From Thuidium tamariscinum (lineage: Eukaryota; Streptophyta; Bryopsida; Hypnales; Thuidiaceae): DNA of 64,000 nt. Under the pieces are notes generated by a model. That model did not search any database and was not told the DNA's origin. It saw only the letters and a list, made by a program, of their open reading frames with translations. The position numbers and the translations under genes were made by a program. The stretch is taken from the NCBI GenBank assembly GCA_947034885.2, contig OX344755.2:24993052-25057051 (forward strand). Reading direction: 5' to 3'. Of this stretch, positions 1-12,458 are shown piece by piece (the stretch's first letter is position 1; every line of letters starts with the position of its first letter).

Positions 1-410
1 TTATTAAGTCACGTGCCAAACAACAACGACATCTTCGAATCATTTGTAATTTCAGTTTAGGGTAAATAGGACTACTTTCCACTCCCTTTCAATTGATTCT
101 TTTTCAATCTACGTTAGCGAAATACCTTCTTCCTGCAACTAGTTTATTGGATCATGGGTCAAACCACTAACATGTCCTATTGTTGTTGTATCCAGGGAGA
201 AGATATTGTAGAAAGAACACTTGAGGTCATGAAGGAAGTGAGGAGGTCTGTTCGTGTGTTTGACGCTAAATACTTCAACCCTGTCGATTTGGAGTCCTCC
301 GTTTTAGATGAGATTGGTAAAATTACGGTATACTTAGCATACTGATTGGACTTGGACAAGTTCATACAAGAGAAAGAGCAAGGCAGCAAGCACATAACAC
401 GCTGAAGTCC

Positions 411-908
411 TTGAGGGAGAAGTGCATTGCAGACAGACTGCAATCCTTCGATTTTATTACAAGCCTGGCAAATGAAAAGGAGAAGTGGGTCTGGTCTCCG
501 TTCTTTAGGTTACTAAAGAACATGCCTCCACCTAGTTGGCCACCATTACCGTGGGCGCATACACATGGAGAGCTAGACATACTCGTCCAACGACTGTCCG
601 AGCAACAAAGCGCAGCACACGTCACATTGGAGAGGGAATGCCCACCTATTGTTTGGGCACTAAAACTATTTATCCGGCAATCGCATGGAAATATGCAAAG
701 CCTAGCACACCCACAAAATGGATTGAAACAAAACATTCTTCTCGACATCTTGCGCCGTGAAGACTACTCTAGTTGATTGAATATTGTAGCACAGGACTTC
801 ATCCAACACGGCTGGATTTACTTTCCATGTCTCTACAACTGCACAGAAACTATTGACCAGTGCAGAACAGATTTACTAGCACTCTTGGGCTTTAAAAATG
901 GGAAGTAA
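411..908 (+). pseudogene. Broken ORF of unknown function upstream of the Ulp1-like protease
   Basis: One frame is open from the ATG at 411 to a TGA at 774-776. It then continues in the same frame for about 43 more codons (including a stretch reading VAQDFIQHGWIYFPCLYN) to a TAA near 908. A single stop inside otherwise continuous sequence suggests a decayed protein-coding gene. I recognise no family. The translation is rich in W, P, L and R, with no membrane segment. It lies on the same strand as the Ulp1-like remnant about 0.9 kb downstream and may be an earlier part of the same transposon-borne gene (inference). A short ORF at 154-345 just upstream may be another fragment. Confidence 0.35.
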
Positions 909-1767
909 GAAGAGGTCACCCACAAAGTTTTCAGTTTCTTGCAACGCATAGCAATAAGGATTGTGGTCGATATGGACGTCATAGGACATCGTCAACAATT
1001 GGCTTATTGGCTACAATGTGGACTTCTGACTCTCCCACGGACTCAGAGAAAGTGACATGTTCGAAGGTAAACTCCTAACCTTTAGGAGGATCTGGATTCA
1101 GGGTTTTCTATTTGTATCTGATATTTAGGTAAGCTTCTCCGACTAATACCTGCCAAGTCCATGACAGATTGGTAAGTCTTCGATTTTTGCTTACAAAACG
1201 GTGTTCTTTTAATAGGCATTCAACAACGCCGTAGCACTGCACGAAGACATCGATCTCGGATGGGCATTTGTCGGGGAGAGGCCCTCTATTCATTTAATGC
1301 AGTCTATGGATATGGTCTTGTAGACCTCCATAAAGAGGGTACTAGACTTGCAGCTGGCGCACCTCCATGTGGTTCAAGGGTTAGCTCAGAACAACTACGT
1401 TGCGGCAGAACAACTGGCCTCTCTCGACGACCAACCAACTGATATAGTCCAGCAGACTCCATCTCTTGATTCAACAGCGGACATTCTTAAAAGCCTGACC
1501 CCTTCGCCAGCCTAAGTGGTTTTTCTTGAAGGGCATTGAGGAGTAGTGTACACAGGACATTGTCTTGAGTTCTCAATTTCCTAGTGTTGTTGAGAGCAAA
1601 CAAGTAACTTGTGAGAAAGAGTTGTGCGATTTACACTTCCGGGCGCTTTCGCTTGCGGTTCCTGCAGGAGATGGACTTACCTTCACGCAAGTCCCCAGAA
1701 TTTCCTCAGAACGTACATTGAACCTGGAGGGATTCCTTCTAGGCTGTCGCTCAACTTTTAACCTTTG

Positions 1768-2755
1768 AAGGCATTCTCGTGACATCCAAGCTCGAAGATT
1801 AGTACGTCAAACTATAGTACTTGTTGGAAGTAAGGAGAGTGTGCTTCATCAAGAAGTAGACAATGCAGATGTTGACTCTCCAAACTCAAGGAGGACACCC
1901 ATTGCAAAACATGATGCTCTCGACACTAAGATCGATGGGACACGTAGTTTGGAAAGGTGAGAAGTGCAAATGTAGTTTCTTTCATTTCTGTAGGGGTAGG
2001 GAAAATTATACTGCGTTGGGGTGCCTAGGCAATCCATTTAGCTTTCATTTAATTGAAGAATATATTGTACCTTTGGCAATTCAGAAATGTTGAGGTTATT
2101 TATTCTATTACTTTAGATTTGCAATAATTTCATTACTCTTGTTTACGCAAACTTTACTAAAGACTAAAAGACTTTCCTGTTGTGTAGATTTGAAGCAGAA
2201 CTGGATTGCATAGTGGAGAATACAAGTGGGTTGAAGGAGTTCACGCTCCACTTTCAATGTCTAGGATTCGATTGGAGTCTCATATATCCCAAAGACTTTG
2301 AAGCGCTTCTAAAACCTGAAGGTTGGGTGAGCTGCTCGTTCTTCGATTGGTTTAGGCAGTGGTGTCTTGTAAAATATCCTTCTGAACGTTATGTTCTCTG
2401 CAGTCCGTTCTTGTACACGTCGTTGAAGTTGTACGTGAAATCGAGGAAGGAAGATTTGAGCACATTGAAGGCTTTTTTGTCGAAGAAGCTCAAAGACTGT
2501 TTCACAGTTGATGTTGTGATTCTACCCGTACTCGACAATGGACACTGGAGCGTCATTATTATGACGAATGCTGGAAAATTGTTGTACTTAGACTCCTTCC
2601 ACACGCCGCTGCTACATAGCGTGCCTCCTTTCTATCGGCTTTTAGGAAAGATTTGGGTAGTTAGACTTGGCATAGACCACCACGACAAGAGATGGGGGTA
2701 TGTGGTGGATGACAGAAATTAGAAAGTTGTTGGGGTTCCGTAGTAAGACAGCCAT
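1768..2755 (+). pseudogene. Ulp1-like C48 cysteine protease, degraded, two exons visible
   Basis: Ulp1/SENP proteases cleave SUMO-like modifiers; in plants, copies are often carried by Mutator-like elements. An exon ends at a GT donor after 1956 and resumes after the TAG acceptor at 2185-2187 (exon from 2188), joining in frame as ...RSLER-FEAELDC.... The second exon has the family pattern: LLKPEGWV and YVLCSPF, then VVILPVLDNGHWSVIIM with the catalytic His, and LLYLDSF with the catalytic Asp. Where the nucleophile Cys is expected (DCG followed by YVVDD) the sequence reads RWGYVVDD, so the Cys codon position holds Trp. Just after, the homologous frame shifts (TEIRKLLGF lies in another frame, around 2712-2755), and the original frame stops at 2722. 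It is therefore probably catalytically dead. Family assignment is by motif reading only. Confidence 0.7.
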
Positions 2756-2825
2756 TAGGAATTCGGTTTTTTCTCTATGAAATATATCCTCACCTGCATC
2801 CGCATCATAAAGAAAGGAAAGGGAG

Positions 2826-3206
2826 ATGTTGGTCAAGTACATTGAACTTCCTCTTTTCCCCTCTAGTTTTGTTGTTTCATTCCTTTTGTTCTGCGTATTG
2901 ATGTGTGCTTATTTTGTACATGCCTTAATAAGCATTTCCAAGGAGGGTGGAATGAAGACACGGTCTTTTGTGAAGGCCCGACTTTGTAAGGTTCTGCAGA
3001 TCCATGAGCCTTCAAAGAGATCATGGCATGTTGAATTCAGTCCACTCAAGAAGAGATCAGGAAGCAAGACGGAGATGGAAGGTAACTCGGATTGTGCAAT
3101 CTTGGATCCCGTGAATTCAGCTGCAGTACAAGACGATGATGGTTCACGGAACGACGAGGACACATCAATGGGTCCTACGAAGTCTAGTTCTTCAAGATCA
3201 TCTTAG
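2826..3206 (+). CDS. Hypothetical tail ORF after the Ulp1-like remnant
   Basis: This is a 126-codon ORF with a hydrophobic stretch (about residues 10-37), then a basic segment (KKRSGSKTE) and an acidic, serine-rich end (DDDGSRNDEDTS... SSSSRSS). The C-terminal part looks like a disordered tail. An AAG acceptor-like site before GAGGGTGGAATG at about 2942 could make it the last exon of the transposon-borne protease gene, in which case the hydrophobic part would be non-coding. I recognise no family, and an independent membrane protein is the less likely reading. Confidence 0.3.
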   Translation: MLVKYIELPLFPSSFVVSFLLFCVLMCAYFVHALISISKEGGMKTRSFVKARLCKVLQIHEPSKRSWHVEFSPLKKRSGSKTEMEGNSDCAILDPVNSAAVQDDDGSRNDEDTSMGPTKSSSSRSS

Positions 3207-5690
3207 TCTCTCTTTTTGTTCTGGAATATTTATTGTTTGTAAATGGTGTACATTTAGCTTCCCTGACTTGACTCAACGAGAAACATTACTTGCTTGGGGT
3301 TGAGCGCTTGTTCTGTACATTCAGTCTTCTCTTGTGGACTACTGCATGTATTTATTGATTAATAGTTCTTTCTGACGTTTATTGTGCCATTACCCTAAGG
3401 AATTTCAATGTACACATTATGTCACTTCATCAAACAGTTTATTTGAATTATCTGAATCTAACTAACTTAACCATTGTACTACGTTTATGTCACTTCCTAG
3501 TCTTTGCTTAGGTATTGAGGAAATCAAGCATTAGAGATTTTTTCAATGGAGTAATCGCTGTGTGTATGTGGTCAGTTGTTGTCATTCTAAACTACCTCTC
3601 GGTTTAGGGTTATGTATTTTTTTGTTTTTTTTATGGTTTATGGGTCTTGGACTTTTTTGGAATAACAAGAACTGATATCTAGATTTCTGAAGTTTTCGAC
3701 AACTGACTTCCGATTTTGGCTGAAATTGTTCACTTTAGAAGACATTTTCTGATACAATGATCATAGTGTTCCACACATCAAAATTATTGTGTGAAGGACC
3801 AATTTCTGTAACCGAGGGTGATTAATTTCGACTTTGTTTCCTTTAGTTATAGGGTAGTAAGGAAGTCTCCATCTAGTTTGTATTTATCATACTACAATGT
3901 AACTAATTTAGGCTAAACCGGACTTGTTCATCTGAGATGAAGTGTTCTTGTCCTGCAAGCAGAACACATTCTCTTTCCGCTTTGCAATGTTTTAAAGTGT
4001 CTTTCAATGGCATTGTACATATACGGTTGACAAAAACATTGTGGTTTTTGGGCTCCAAAACTATATAGCATTTTCATCCGTAGTGAACCATTCTCCCTTT
4101 GTAGGAAAAAATGGATTTTGGGTAGGTTCTTACAACTTCTATTTCTGGTGAAAACTTTTGAATCTTTATTGCTAGATACGAAAATTCTTTAGCTTTGTAG
4201 AAATAAAATAATTATCTCAATTGTTGACTAGGAGCAAAAGTTTTACCATAAATATCCTAAAATGCATTCATTGAGTAGAATTTTTTACACTCTATATGTC
4301 AAAATGTAAGCTTTCATTATAACTGAAATTATATATTTTTGCCTACATGTGATGCTTTAATTCATTCTATTTGGATTTATAAATAGAAAATTCTAAACAA
4401 TCTTGTTTAAAGGCAATTTAAACTTCTTCTTGAAAAATATACACTATAAAATTCATTTTTGAATGCAATTTTGAGGATTAGAAAGAAATAATTGTTGGAG
4501 AAGGTTATGTTAACTTGCTACACAAATGTTGCCATTGGAATTAATGTATTTGAATCCGATCTTAGAATTATTAACTATTTCATTTATATTTCAATCTTAA
4601 ACCTACATGAACTTAACATTTTTTTAAAATTAAAAATCAAGTGTTCTTGTGTGAGTTTTTTTCTTAGACTCTCAACTAAATTTTGTAACCTGAAAAAATA
4701 TATCTTCTTCTACAGTGCTATTGTAATTTCAAAATGGAGGTCAAAGTCATGTCAAACAACAAACTACAATTGCAAAGAACTTGTATTTTCAATTTTTAAT
4801 GTTTATATCTTCCTATCTATACAGTCAAACTTCATAAAATTTTCAACACATAGTGTTAGTGAAAATGATTGAAAGATAATAAGGTTACAATCTCAATTTT
4901 TTTTGTTTTGGGATGAATGTGACAAAAATGGTAGTTTTGAGAAGTTTTTGACAACAAAAGGGCCTTCGTCTTCTTTGAGTGAAAAAGCTATATTAATTCT
5001 TCTATTTTATAGTATTTGAATTGATTGGGATAAAAGTATTTTTACAAACTAAATATAGCGATTATGCATAATGTATCTTTGTAATTCATGATTCAATGTA
5101 AACAAATTCATATATTTCTAAAATTTGAAGATGATTGTAATATTAAAATCTAAGAGTAGCTAATATAGAGACCTTCATGCAAATAATTAATACTTATTGC
5201 ACATAAAACCTAACAATTTTTATATATTTTTATGGCGAGCTAAAGTTTTCTTAACTCTAAACATAAAAGCGGTATAGATTATTATCACTATGCATGTAAC
5301 ATTTCAATACTTCATTGAAAAAAGAAAATGTACATTTCAAAATTTTAAAATAAATTTTTTTTTCATGGAAACCTGAATTTGATGAAATATACATAAAATC
5401 AACATACTAGAATGTCTATCGCCTTCTTTTTCAACTTCTTGAAAGACCAAAATAAAATCTAATTTAAGTTCATATGTAAGTATCTTTTGTTTTTTATCAT
5501 GTTTTAAATTTATTATATAAGAATCCTATCGTACGGTGCAATGATCACAATTTTTTTGTAGATCTTAATCTTGTTATGAAAAGTGTAATAAAAAACTTCA
5601 TCTTTTATCAAAATATGTTTAAATTAAAAAAGTTTCTGGGTCCTCATACACATGATATAAAATCTTCTAAAACAAATTGATCTTAGCCGA
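3207..5690. other. AT-rich non-coding stretch
   Basis: There are no long ORFs with protein-like composition and no paired terminal repeats that I can see. The longest frame (4492-4872) is phenylalanine/isoleucine-rich, as expected by chance in AT-rich DNA. Confidence 0.6.
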
Positions 5691-6530
5691 ACTAACCAGT
5701 GTAAGATCCGTCTTCAATCATGAAACTTGACCGATGGCATACTAACGCAAGACAGTAATTGCGCAGAACATTCTTTGTGTAATGATGCCAGACATCGATC
5801 TCACAATTTCTTATACTATTAATTAATTCACTTATACCACATTGTTTGTCTTGTACTACTTATGCATATATAGAGAGTTGTCCTTGTAATGCACAACTTA
5901 TATTACAATAGCGTATAATTACAAAATAGATAACACTAATCACAAGAAAAAATTTCAGTTTTTTAAAATTGTAATATAATTATAAAAAATCTCATTAAAG
6001 TAACAACATTTCATAGTCAAATATTTATATTGTGCAATACAAATTACAAATTCACATACAAGGTACGTATAGATTTTCAAACATTTAAGATGTTTATAGA
6101 TCCTAATAAATATATGACATATATAGATTTTAAACAAATCTTATAAAACATCTTAAACATGTGTACATTTCAAGAATTCACAAAATTTTAGAATTTTAGA
6201 AATCAATGACTAATTTTGAATGCAGATTCCATAGAGTGAAGAAAAAAATGGTTAAAATTATAGAATATTGTTAGGTTCATGAGATTTTTCATTATTATAT
6301 TAGAATTTAAAATTATTATAGAAAATTTATTGTGATTCTGTGTATACTAAAAAAACCCACTTTATATACACGTAGGCGCTATAAGACAAACAATGTGGTA
6401 TAAATGAATTAATTAATAGTATAAGAAATTGTAAGGTCGATGTCTAGCACCATTATGTAGAGAATGTCCTACGTTGTTATTGTCTCATATTAATGCGATT
6501 TCAACCAATTCCCATGATTTCAGCTTCGTT
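5690..6530. mobile_element. Foldback-type element A with ~100-bp inverted arms
   Basis: The arm at about 5767-5858 (around ACATCGATCTCACAATTTCT) is the inverted copy of 6380-6470 (around AGAAATTGTAAGGTCGATGT). They match over about 90 bp with few differences, including the block TACTATTAATTAATTC. Weaker inverted similarity extends outward to about 5700 and 6540. The inner part has repeats of the type 'atagattttcaaacatttaagatgtttatagatc'-like short units that are shared with element B at 8-10 kb. No coding sequence is present. A target duplication was not resolved. Confidence 0.65.
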
Positions 6531-7079
6531 TGCCATCAATTAACTCAGTTGGTCCCACTTATTAATGCCAATGAGTTTTTGTTTTCCTTGTATAATCAAC
6601 ATCCTAATATTAGTAATGACCGCTATATTGTAAAATCACATAAATATGTTATTACATTTGAACTATTAAAGTAGTTTGTCGATTTCTGTATTTAACCATC
6701 AACTTATTTGCTTTATCCAAAATTCATACAAAAAATGCATAGGATCAAATCTTGTACTTGCATAAGCAACAGTCTTGTGCAAAAAAAGACTAGAATTCTC
6801 TAGTGCATTAATTTATTTTTTCCCTAGTAAAGTCTTACATTATATAATGAATTATTTTTTATGTAAATTTTAATCTTCTATGAATTTACATATAAATTAT
6901 AAAGGAATTTCAAATATTTTTATTCTAGTTATAATGAAAAAACTTGATTTTCTATGCATAGCCAATTTGAGTGACATATTTGTACAGTGTAGTGTTGTAC
7001 GAAAAGTGCTTTTCAACAAATGTTTATTTTATGACAAATTCCTAAATTTTGATTAATAGAATTATGCAAATTTCTGAAT

Positions 7080-7265
7080 TGTGCAATATGAATTAAAATA
7101 TGACATTTAAAATAAGTATAGATTTTCAAACATCTAAGATTCTTATAGAGTTTAAGAAATCTACATCTAACGTAGATTTCATACTATGTTGTTTAAAAGA
7201 TCTTAGATAGGTATAGATTTCAAACATTTATAAAGTATATAGAAATCAAAATGTATGGTACATTT
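7080..7265. repeat. Fragment related to the interior of elements A and B
   Basis: The segment contains the same tatagatttcaaacat / taagatttatag units found inside the foldback elements at 5.9-6.2 kb and 9.1-9.6 kb, without recognisable ends. It is probably a truncated family member. Confidence 0.4.
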
Positions 7266-7433
7266 AAATTTCAAACTATATAACCATGTTCCTAAAAGTG
7301 AACTTATGAAATGAAAAATGTTGTTGGTTTTTTACACAAATTTGGGTAGGACCAAGAAATGTGATTTCTTACTAAAGACAATGAGTATTGCACTATCAAA
7401 AGAATCTATTGTATCATGTGGTGTAAAAAAAAT

Positions 7434-7460
7434 TGGGGGGGGGGGGTTGGGGTGGAAATG
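7434..7460 (+). repeat. Guanine homopolymer tract
   Basis: A run of twelve or more G is followed by TTGGGGTGG in otherwise AT-rich DNA. It could form a G-quadruplex. Homopolymer length may also be an assembly uncertainty. Confidence 0.8.
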
Positions 7461-7959
7461 AAGCAATTACTTTTTTCCAAACATAATTCTTTTAACCAAT
7501 TAATAAAGCTTTCAATGTTGTACATTGATAACCTTTGTGAAAATACATTTTAGATAACAAATTAGCATTGCAACCTAAATCTCAAATCATATTAATAAAA
7601 AGTAGAAGATATATCTTTCATCAGTCCATTGAACGATAAATAGGAGTTGATAGCGTACAAAGAAAACAAAGTTATATACAAATAGTTATCGTACATGCAG
7701 AATTGCTTCCCTAAAGTTAATAAATGAAATGATTGGTTTTGTGGTGTTGTTGTGCTGTCACTGGTAGCATGTACAAATATACACGTCTTTGACAATTTGT
7801 TATCAACCCCGAACTCTATGAAACTATGTCCTTCGGGATATATAAAAAAGGGAATTCGTCACTAAAGAAAATATATATCTTAGAATATAAACAATATAGT
7901 TGACCTAAATGTAGCACCACCACAAGTTTGAAATGTAGACGGAGGGAAGATGGTAGGTC

Positions 7960-10085
7960 ACAATCGTGGGATGTTAAATCGGTCCCTCTAAACCGCAACC
8001 TAAGGACCTTGCACTTAGTGTCAAGCACGGGCCAAACATTGACCCAGCCTATCTCAATCACGCGACGTCGTCTCAGTGGCACATGACACCGGCTCTGCAA
8101 GACAAAGGACGTGCAAGACACCGACCTTATAATTTTGTAAACTATAAACTAATTTACTTATCCCACATTGTTTATTTTCCCTTCTACCGCCTATGTGTAC
8201 ATGGGTTGTTGCAAGAAACACCTACCAAAAAGCGTAGCGTTTTGCAACGTAGTCTTTTTTTTTTTGGGAGTACTTTAAAATTAGAAAAACAAGTTTTAAA
8301 AAAAGTGAAAAATATGTTTCATGTATAAACCTTTAAGAAGAATATACCCTAGAAAGGAAAAGCATAGGAAAAATCTCTAAGTAGGAAATCCAGAAAAGTG
8401 CAAAATCTCATGAAAATGAGTACTTCGACATTTTAATTTGTAAAAAATAGGAAAATAAATTTTAAGAAAAACTAAAAATTGTCCATTTGAGTAAAGTTGA
8501 TTTTGATGAGATTTGACCAAAAGTTCGATCTTAGAACCATTACCATTGTTCAAAAATTGCGTGCCAAAAAAAAAATTTGTACTCATGTGGAGGACAGAAA
8601 AAAACATATTTTTAAATTTTTTTTTAAAAATTTGTATGTTTTACACCTATGTAAATAGACCATGAAAGTTTCGTCATCAAATCATTAAATTTAAACACTG
8701 CAAACGTAATGATAATCATAAACGTAATTTTGTGACACTCAACGAAAATGTTTTTTAAATATAAAATATATTTTTTTAATTTTTAAAAAATAAGGGATCT
8801 AATAAACTTCAAGTTAGGTATGTTCAATAAAAATTTCATTTTCATTGGACTTAATCTCCAAAAGTTATTGTAGACAACAAAAAAGTGGTTCAAATTGTGA
8901 CATGAAATAGGACAGGTGTTTCTTGCAATGACCCACATATAAAGTTCTCTTCCCAGTGCAGAATACAAATTGCTAAATTGAAAATACAAATAAGGAAAGG
9001 AAAATTCCAAATTAGAAAAAACAAATCACAATTAAGTTTTTATAATTATCGTAAGTTCTAATACAACAATGAAAAATCTCATTAAAATGACAACTTTCCG
9101 TATGCAAATTTTTGGATTGTACAATGTAAATTAAAAATTGACATGTAAAATAAGTATAAATTTTCAAACATCAAAGACCCTTATAGATCTCAAGAAGTCA
9201 CAACTAAGTTTTCATAATTATTTTAAGTTCTAATATAATAATGAAAGATCTCATGAAAATGACAACATTCCATTACTTTGACACGTCTTATACTTCACCC
9301 TATGCAATCTGAATCTTGAATCTGTCATAGATTTTTGAAATTTATATATTTTGTAGATGCTTGAAATCTATATATGTCGAAGATGTTTTAGGCAACATAG
9401 TTAGAAATCTTTATATGTCAAAGATTTCTTTGACACTTCTTATACTGCATCCTATGCAATTTGAAATCTAAATCTTTAATAGATTTTTGAAATCTAAACA
9501 TTTTATAGATGTTTCAAATCTATACCTATCTAAGATATTTAAGACAACATAGTGTGAAATTTATATATGTCATAGATTTTATGAGACCTATAAAAATCTT
9601 AAATGTTTAAAAATCTATACTTATCTTAGATGTCAATTTAGCATTCAGATTGCACAATCCACAAATTTGCATACATAATGTTTTCATTTGAAGGAGATTT
9701 GTCATTCTTATATTAGAGCTTACAGTAATTATAAAAATTTGGTTGTGATTTATTTTTTCAATCTTGTAATTTGCATTTTCTGTTTTTTGATTTATATTTT
9801 GTGCTTTGTGATTTGTGTTCACCACTGAGAAGACAACTCTATATATACACAGAGGCGGTAAAAAATAAGACAAACAATGTGGGATAAGTAAATTAGTTTA
9901 TGGTTTAAGAAAATTACAAGGTCGATGTCGTGCACGTCCTTTGTCTTGCGGAGGTAGTGTCCGATGCCATTGCGATGACGTCGCGCGATTGCGATAGGTT
10001 GGGTCGACGTTGGGCCCGCGCTAGACACTACGTGCAAGGTCCTCGGGGTGTAGCTTCGTAGGACCAACTAAACATCTTGCGGTCA
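7960..10085. mobile_element. Foldback-type element B, long inverted arms, interrupted by a MITE
   Basis: The left arm (about 7967-8202, continuing after the inserted MITE at 8935) is the inverted copy of the right arm (about 9690-10080). Shared blocks include GACAAAGGACGTGCA and CCCACATTGTTT on the left and their complements on the right, and the outer ends resemble each other around ATGTT(A/T)A(A/G)T(C/T)GGTCC. Removing 8203-8934 makes the arms continuous: the left side resumes at 8935 with AAAGTTCTCTTCCCAGTG, matching the inverted complement near 9830. The interior carries repeated 'atagatttttgaaatc'-type units. No intact ORF is present. The superfamily is undetermined; the long inverted arms fit a foldback or MULE-like element. 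Confidence 0.65.
8203..8934. mobile_element. MITE family 'GGGTGATTGC', copy 1 (732 bp)
   Basis: The element begins GGGTTGTTGCAAGAAACACC and ends GGTGTTTCTTGCAATGACCC, which are inverted relative to each other. It is flanked by the 4-bp direct repeat ACAT (8199-8202 and 8935-8938). The interior is AT-rich and non-coding and shares blocks such as CTCTAAGTAGGA with copies 2-4. It sits inside the left arm of foldback element B, so it inserted after B. Confidence 0.85.
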
Positions 10086-10310
10086 CAATCACAATCAAGA
10101 AAGAACAAACCACTTTACTAAACAAGTGCTCAGAATTCGAGAATGTGCTTCTCTAAACATCAAAACCAAGTTGATTCCGAAAAGAATCCAATGCTAGGAA
10201 GTCGCAGTAAATTTAAGTATTACCTTTATTAGAATCAAAACACAATACATGTGTTTTGTAATGAAAAGTACACAAGAAGAACATATCCTACAATGCGGAA
10301 CAATCGAACA

Positions 10311-12458
10311 TCAAGTTTTGCCACCAGAAGTACGCGATACTTTTCTAGATTTGGGCTCCAAAAAACTACGGTACCTCTTCAAGGAGTTATCCCTAGGTAC
10401 TTCAAGAAAGACACATCTTTCTTCCGGCTGTTCTGTTTTGGGAAGACCACATGCAAGTAATGACGACTGGTTTTCCCTAGCCTTCTTGAGGTCTGCTATA
10501 AGGAAGTCTAGAAGGTGAGGATTAGCTTCAACATTTTACACAAGCTAGGTGTAGAGCTTTGAAGCGGTGACTTTTGAATCTTCATGTGTTCTGCAACCAA
10601 TACTTTCTATCATGCAAGGCTGCTTATCCTCTAGCAGCAGAACCATAGTGAAAGAAGTAGGAACAACAGTTATTCCTAGAAGATCCATAACTTGTTTTGA
10701 TCCGTTATACCCTTCCTCTGCAAAGCATTGGGAAAGTGGAGTGTTATTCTTCACACTACACTTAGAAGTTCCAACCTCCCTGACAAGTAGACCGTCTGAA
10801 ATTTTAAGATGCAGTGTCCGAAAAACCTTTACTGTATGTTTGCATATCATACCTTCTTTTTCAACGGGACAATCACAATGTGCCCATTCCAAATCAGGAC
10901 TATGAATTGTCCATACCATGGGATAGTGATTCATAGAAACCACAAGAGCGATGTTCTCGCCATCTGGGTATATCCAAACGGACGAATCTGGAATGTCATT
11001 AGCACGTACAATTGCAGTAGCAATAATTTGTTCTTGGCTCCTGTTCCGACTGAAGCCAAATAGTTTGCACTGTATTGCATACCAGTAGTGTGTGATGACA
11101 TCTTCCACTAGATAGGAAACTAACCAATCAAGTCTCCGTTCTTCAAAGCATTCACGTGATGACTTCAGAATAGACTTCAGATTTCCATGGTAAGACTCAA
11201 TCGTGGCGTTCGTATTTTGTCCTGCATGCGGAATACTTCGATTGGCCATGCACCACATATTAGCCTTCTCGCGCCAATGTTTTGTCATGTACTTCATGAA
11301 GCGAGGTGCCTTTGTTAATTCTATGCAGAGCCGGTCCAACTGCATTTGGGCCCACATGACAAGATCGTACTCCATCAAGTACCTTTTTGCGTACATGATG
11401 TCTCCTAGTTCTTTCAGAACATCTGCCCGCTCCCCCACAATTATAATTTTTTTCATGGCATTCTCTCGCCAAGAGACAAAGAACATATCTGGGATGTAGG
11501 CCACACTGTCCTGCGCCATATAAGTAGTACAAATGCTTAGCTCAGAACATTTGTCTCCTCTTTCATTATTTCAATGTCATTTTCCATACACCAGTAGAGG
11601 CAAAAACAAAGGAATGGCTAAAGTTGAATGTTATTCTAGTTTTGGATAAGAGGAAAGTATAAATTTTGAAAGATTAAGATAGTAGCTCATGATTTAAAGG
11701 TAGAAGCAGTGGAAGTTTGCCTCAAGACATTAATTTCCACTTGGGCATTGTCCACTATGATCGATACGGGAGCCCATATCAGAAGTTTCTCTTGGACACA
11801 CTTCTAGAACTCTTGTAGTACAAATCTCAAGTCCTTCTCCCGAGATTGCGAGGTGAGAAAAAAGGCAACCGGTATTCTGTTTCGCCATTCATTGAAAACC
11901 ATCACGGTATATAAAGGGTACTGCACATGCTCGAATACATGATAAGTATGAAAGACAAAAACTACTCCGAATCACTAATAAAATAGAATTCAATTGTGGA
12001 TTTTTCTGCAAATTATTGACGTGAAATGGCAAGATCCATCAAAATTGCAGAACATGCTATTTAAAATTGAAGAACGAATGCTGTCATAAGTAAGAACCAC
12101 ACGTACTCTTTTGTCTGATGTTCCGAATGTAGCATCAAATGACAAAGCATTGTTGTTACTAAATTTCACTAATATTTCGAGTTGCCATGGCGTTTGAATC
12201 TCAAGTGTGAATGGTGTACCATCCTACTTTTTTCTGTTCAAATCAAGTAGAGTATGTTCTCTGTAGCAGAACACGGACTCCGGATTCTCATCCACCCACA
12301 TTTTAACACTTTTTTGGGTTGCTTGCATACCTATGCCACAGAGATTCATCTCTCAGCTTCGCTAGATTTCGAACGTCCTGTGCTTGCACAAAGGTGTCCC
12401 AGCTAACAGATCCGTTTTGCAACGCTAGATCCTTCACGAATGACTTGTGTTGAGACAT
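10311..12458 (-). pseudogene. Mutator-like (MULE) transposase with SWIM zinc finger, degraded
   Basis: MULE transposases are DDE enzymes that cut and paste Mutator-type transposons. Reading the minus strand from an ATG at 12456-12458: an N-terminal part with SWDTFVQAQDVRNLAKLRDE, a frameshift, then WVDENPESVFCYREH. FDATFGTSDK (12110-12139) carries the first catalytic Asp. Next come YPLYTVMVFNEW...PVAFFLTSQSRE, an in-frame TAG at 11804-11806, and IIVDNAQVE (about 11734-11760, second Asp region). The uninterrupted block 11519-10545 includes the ESYHGNLK segment and the SWIM finger CDCPVEKEGMICKH (10836-10877, CxCx8CxH). After stops at 10543-10545 and just beyond, the same frame carries on as a basic tail (LKRYRSFLEPKSRK) to a TGA at 10311. 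Several stops and frameshifts make it non-functional as it stands. Confidence 0.85.

Noticed and set aside
4492-4872. 126-codon ORF in AT-rich DNA
   Set aside because: Composition (F, I, N, S, K) is what random AT-rich sequence gives; no motif or splice context.
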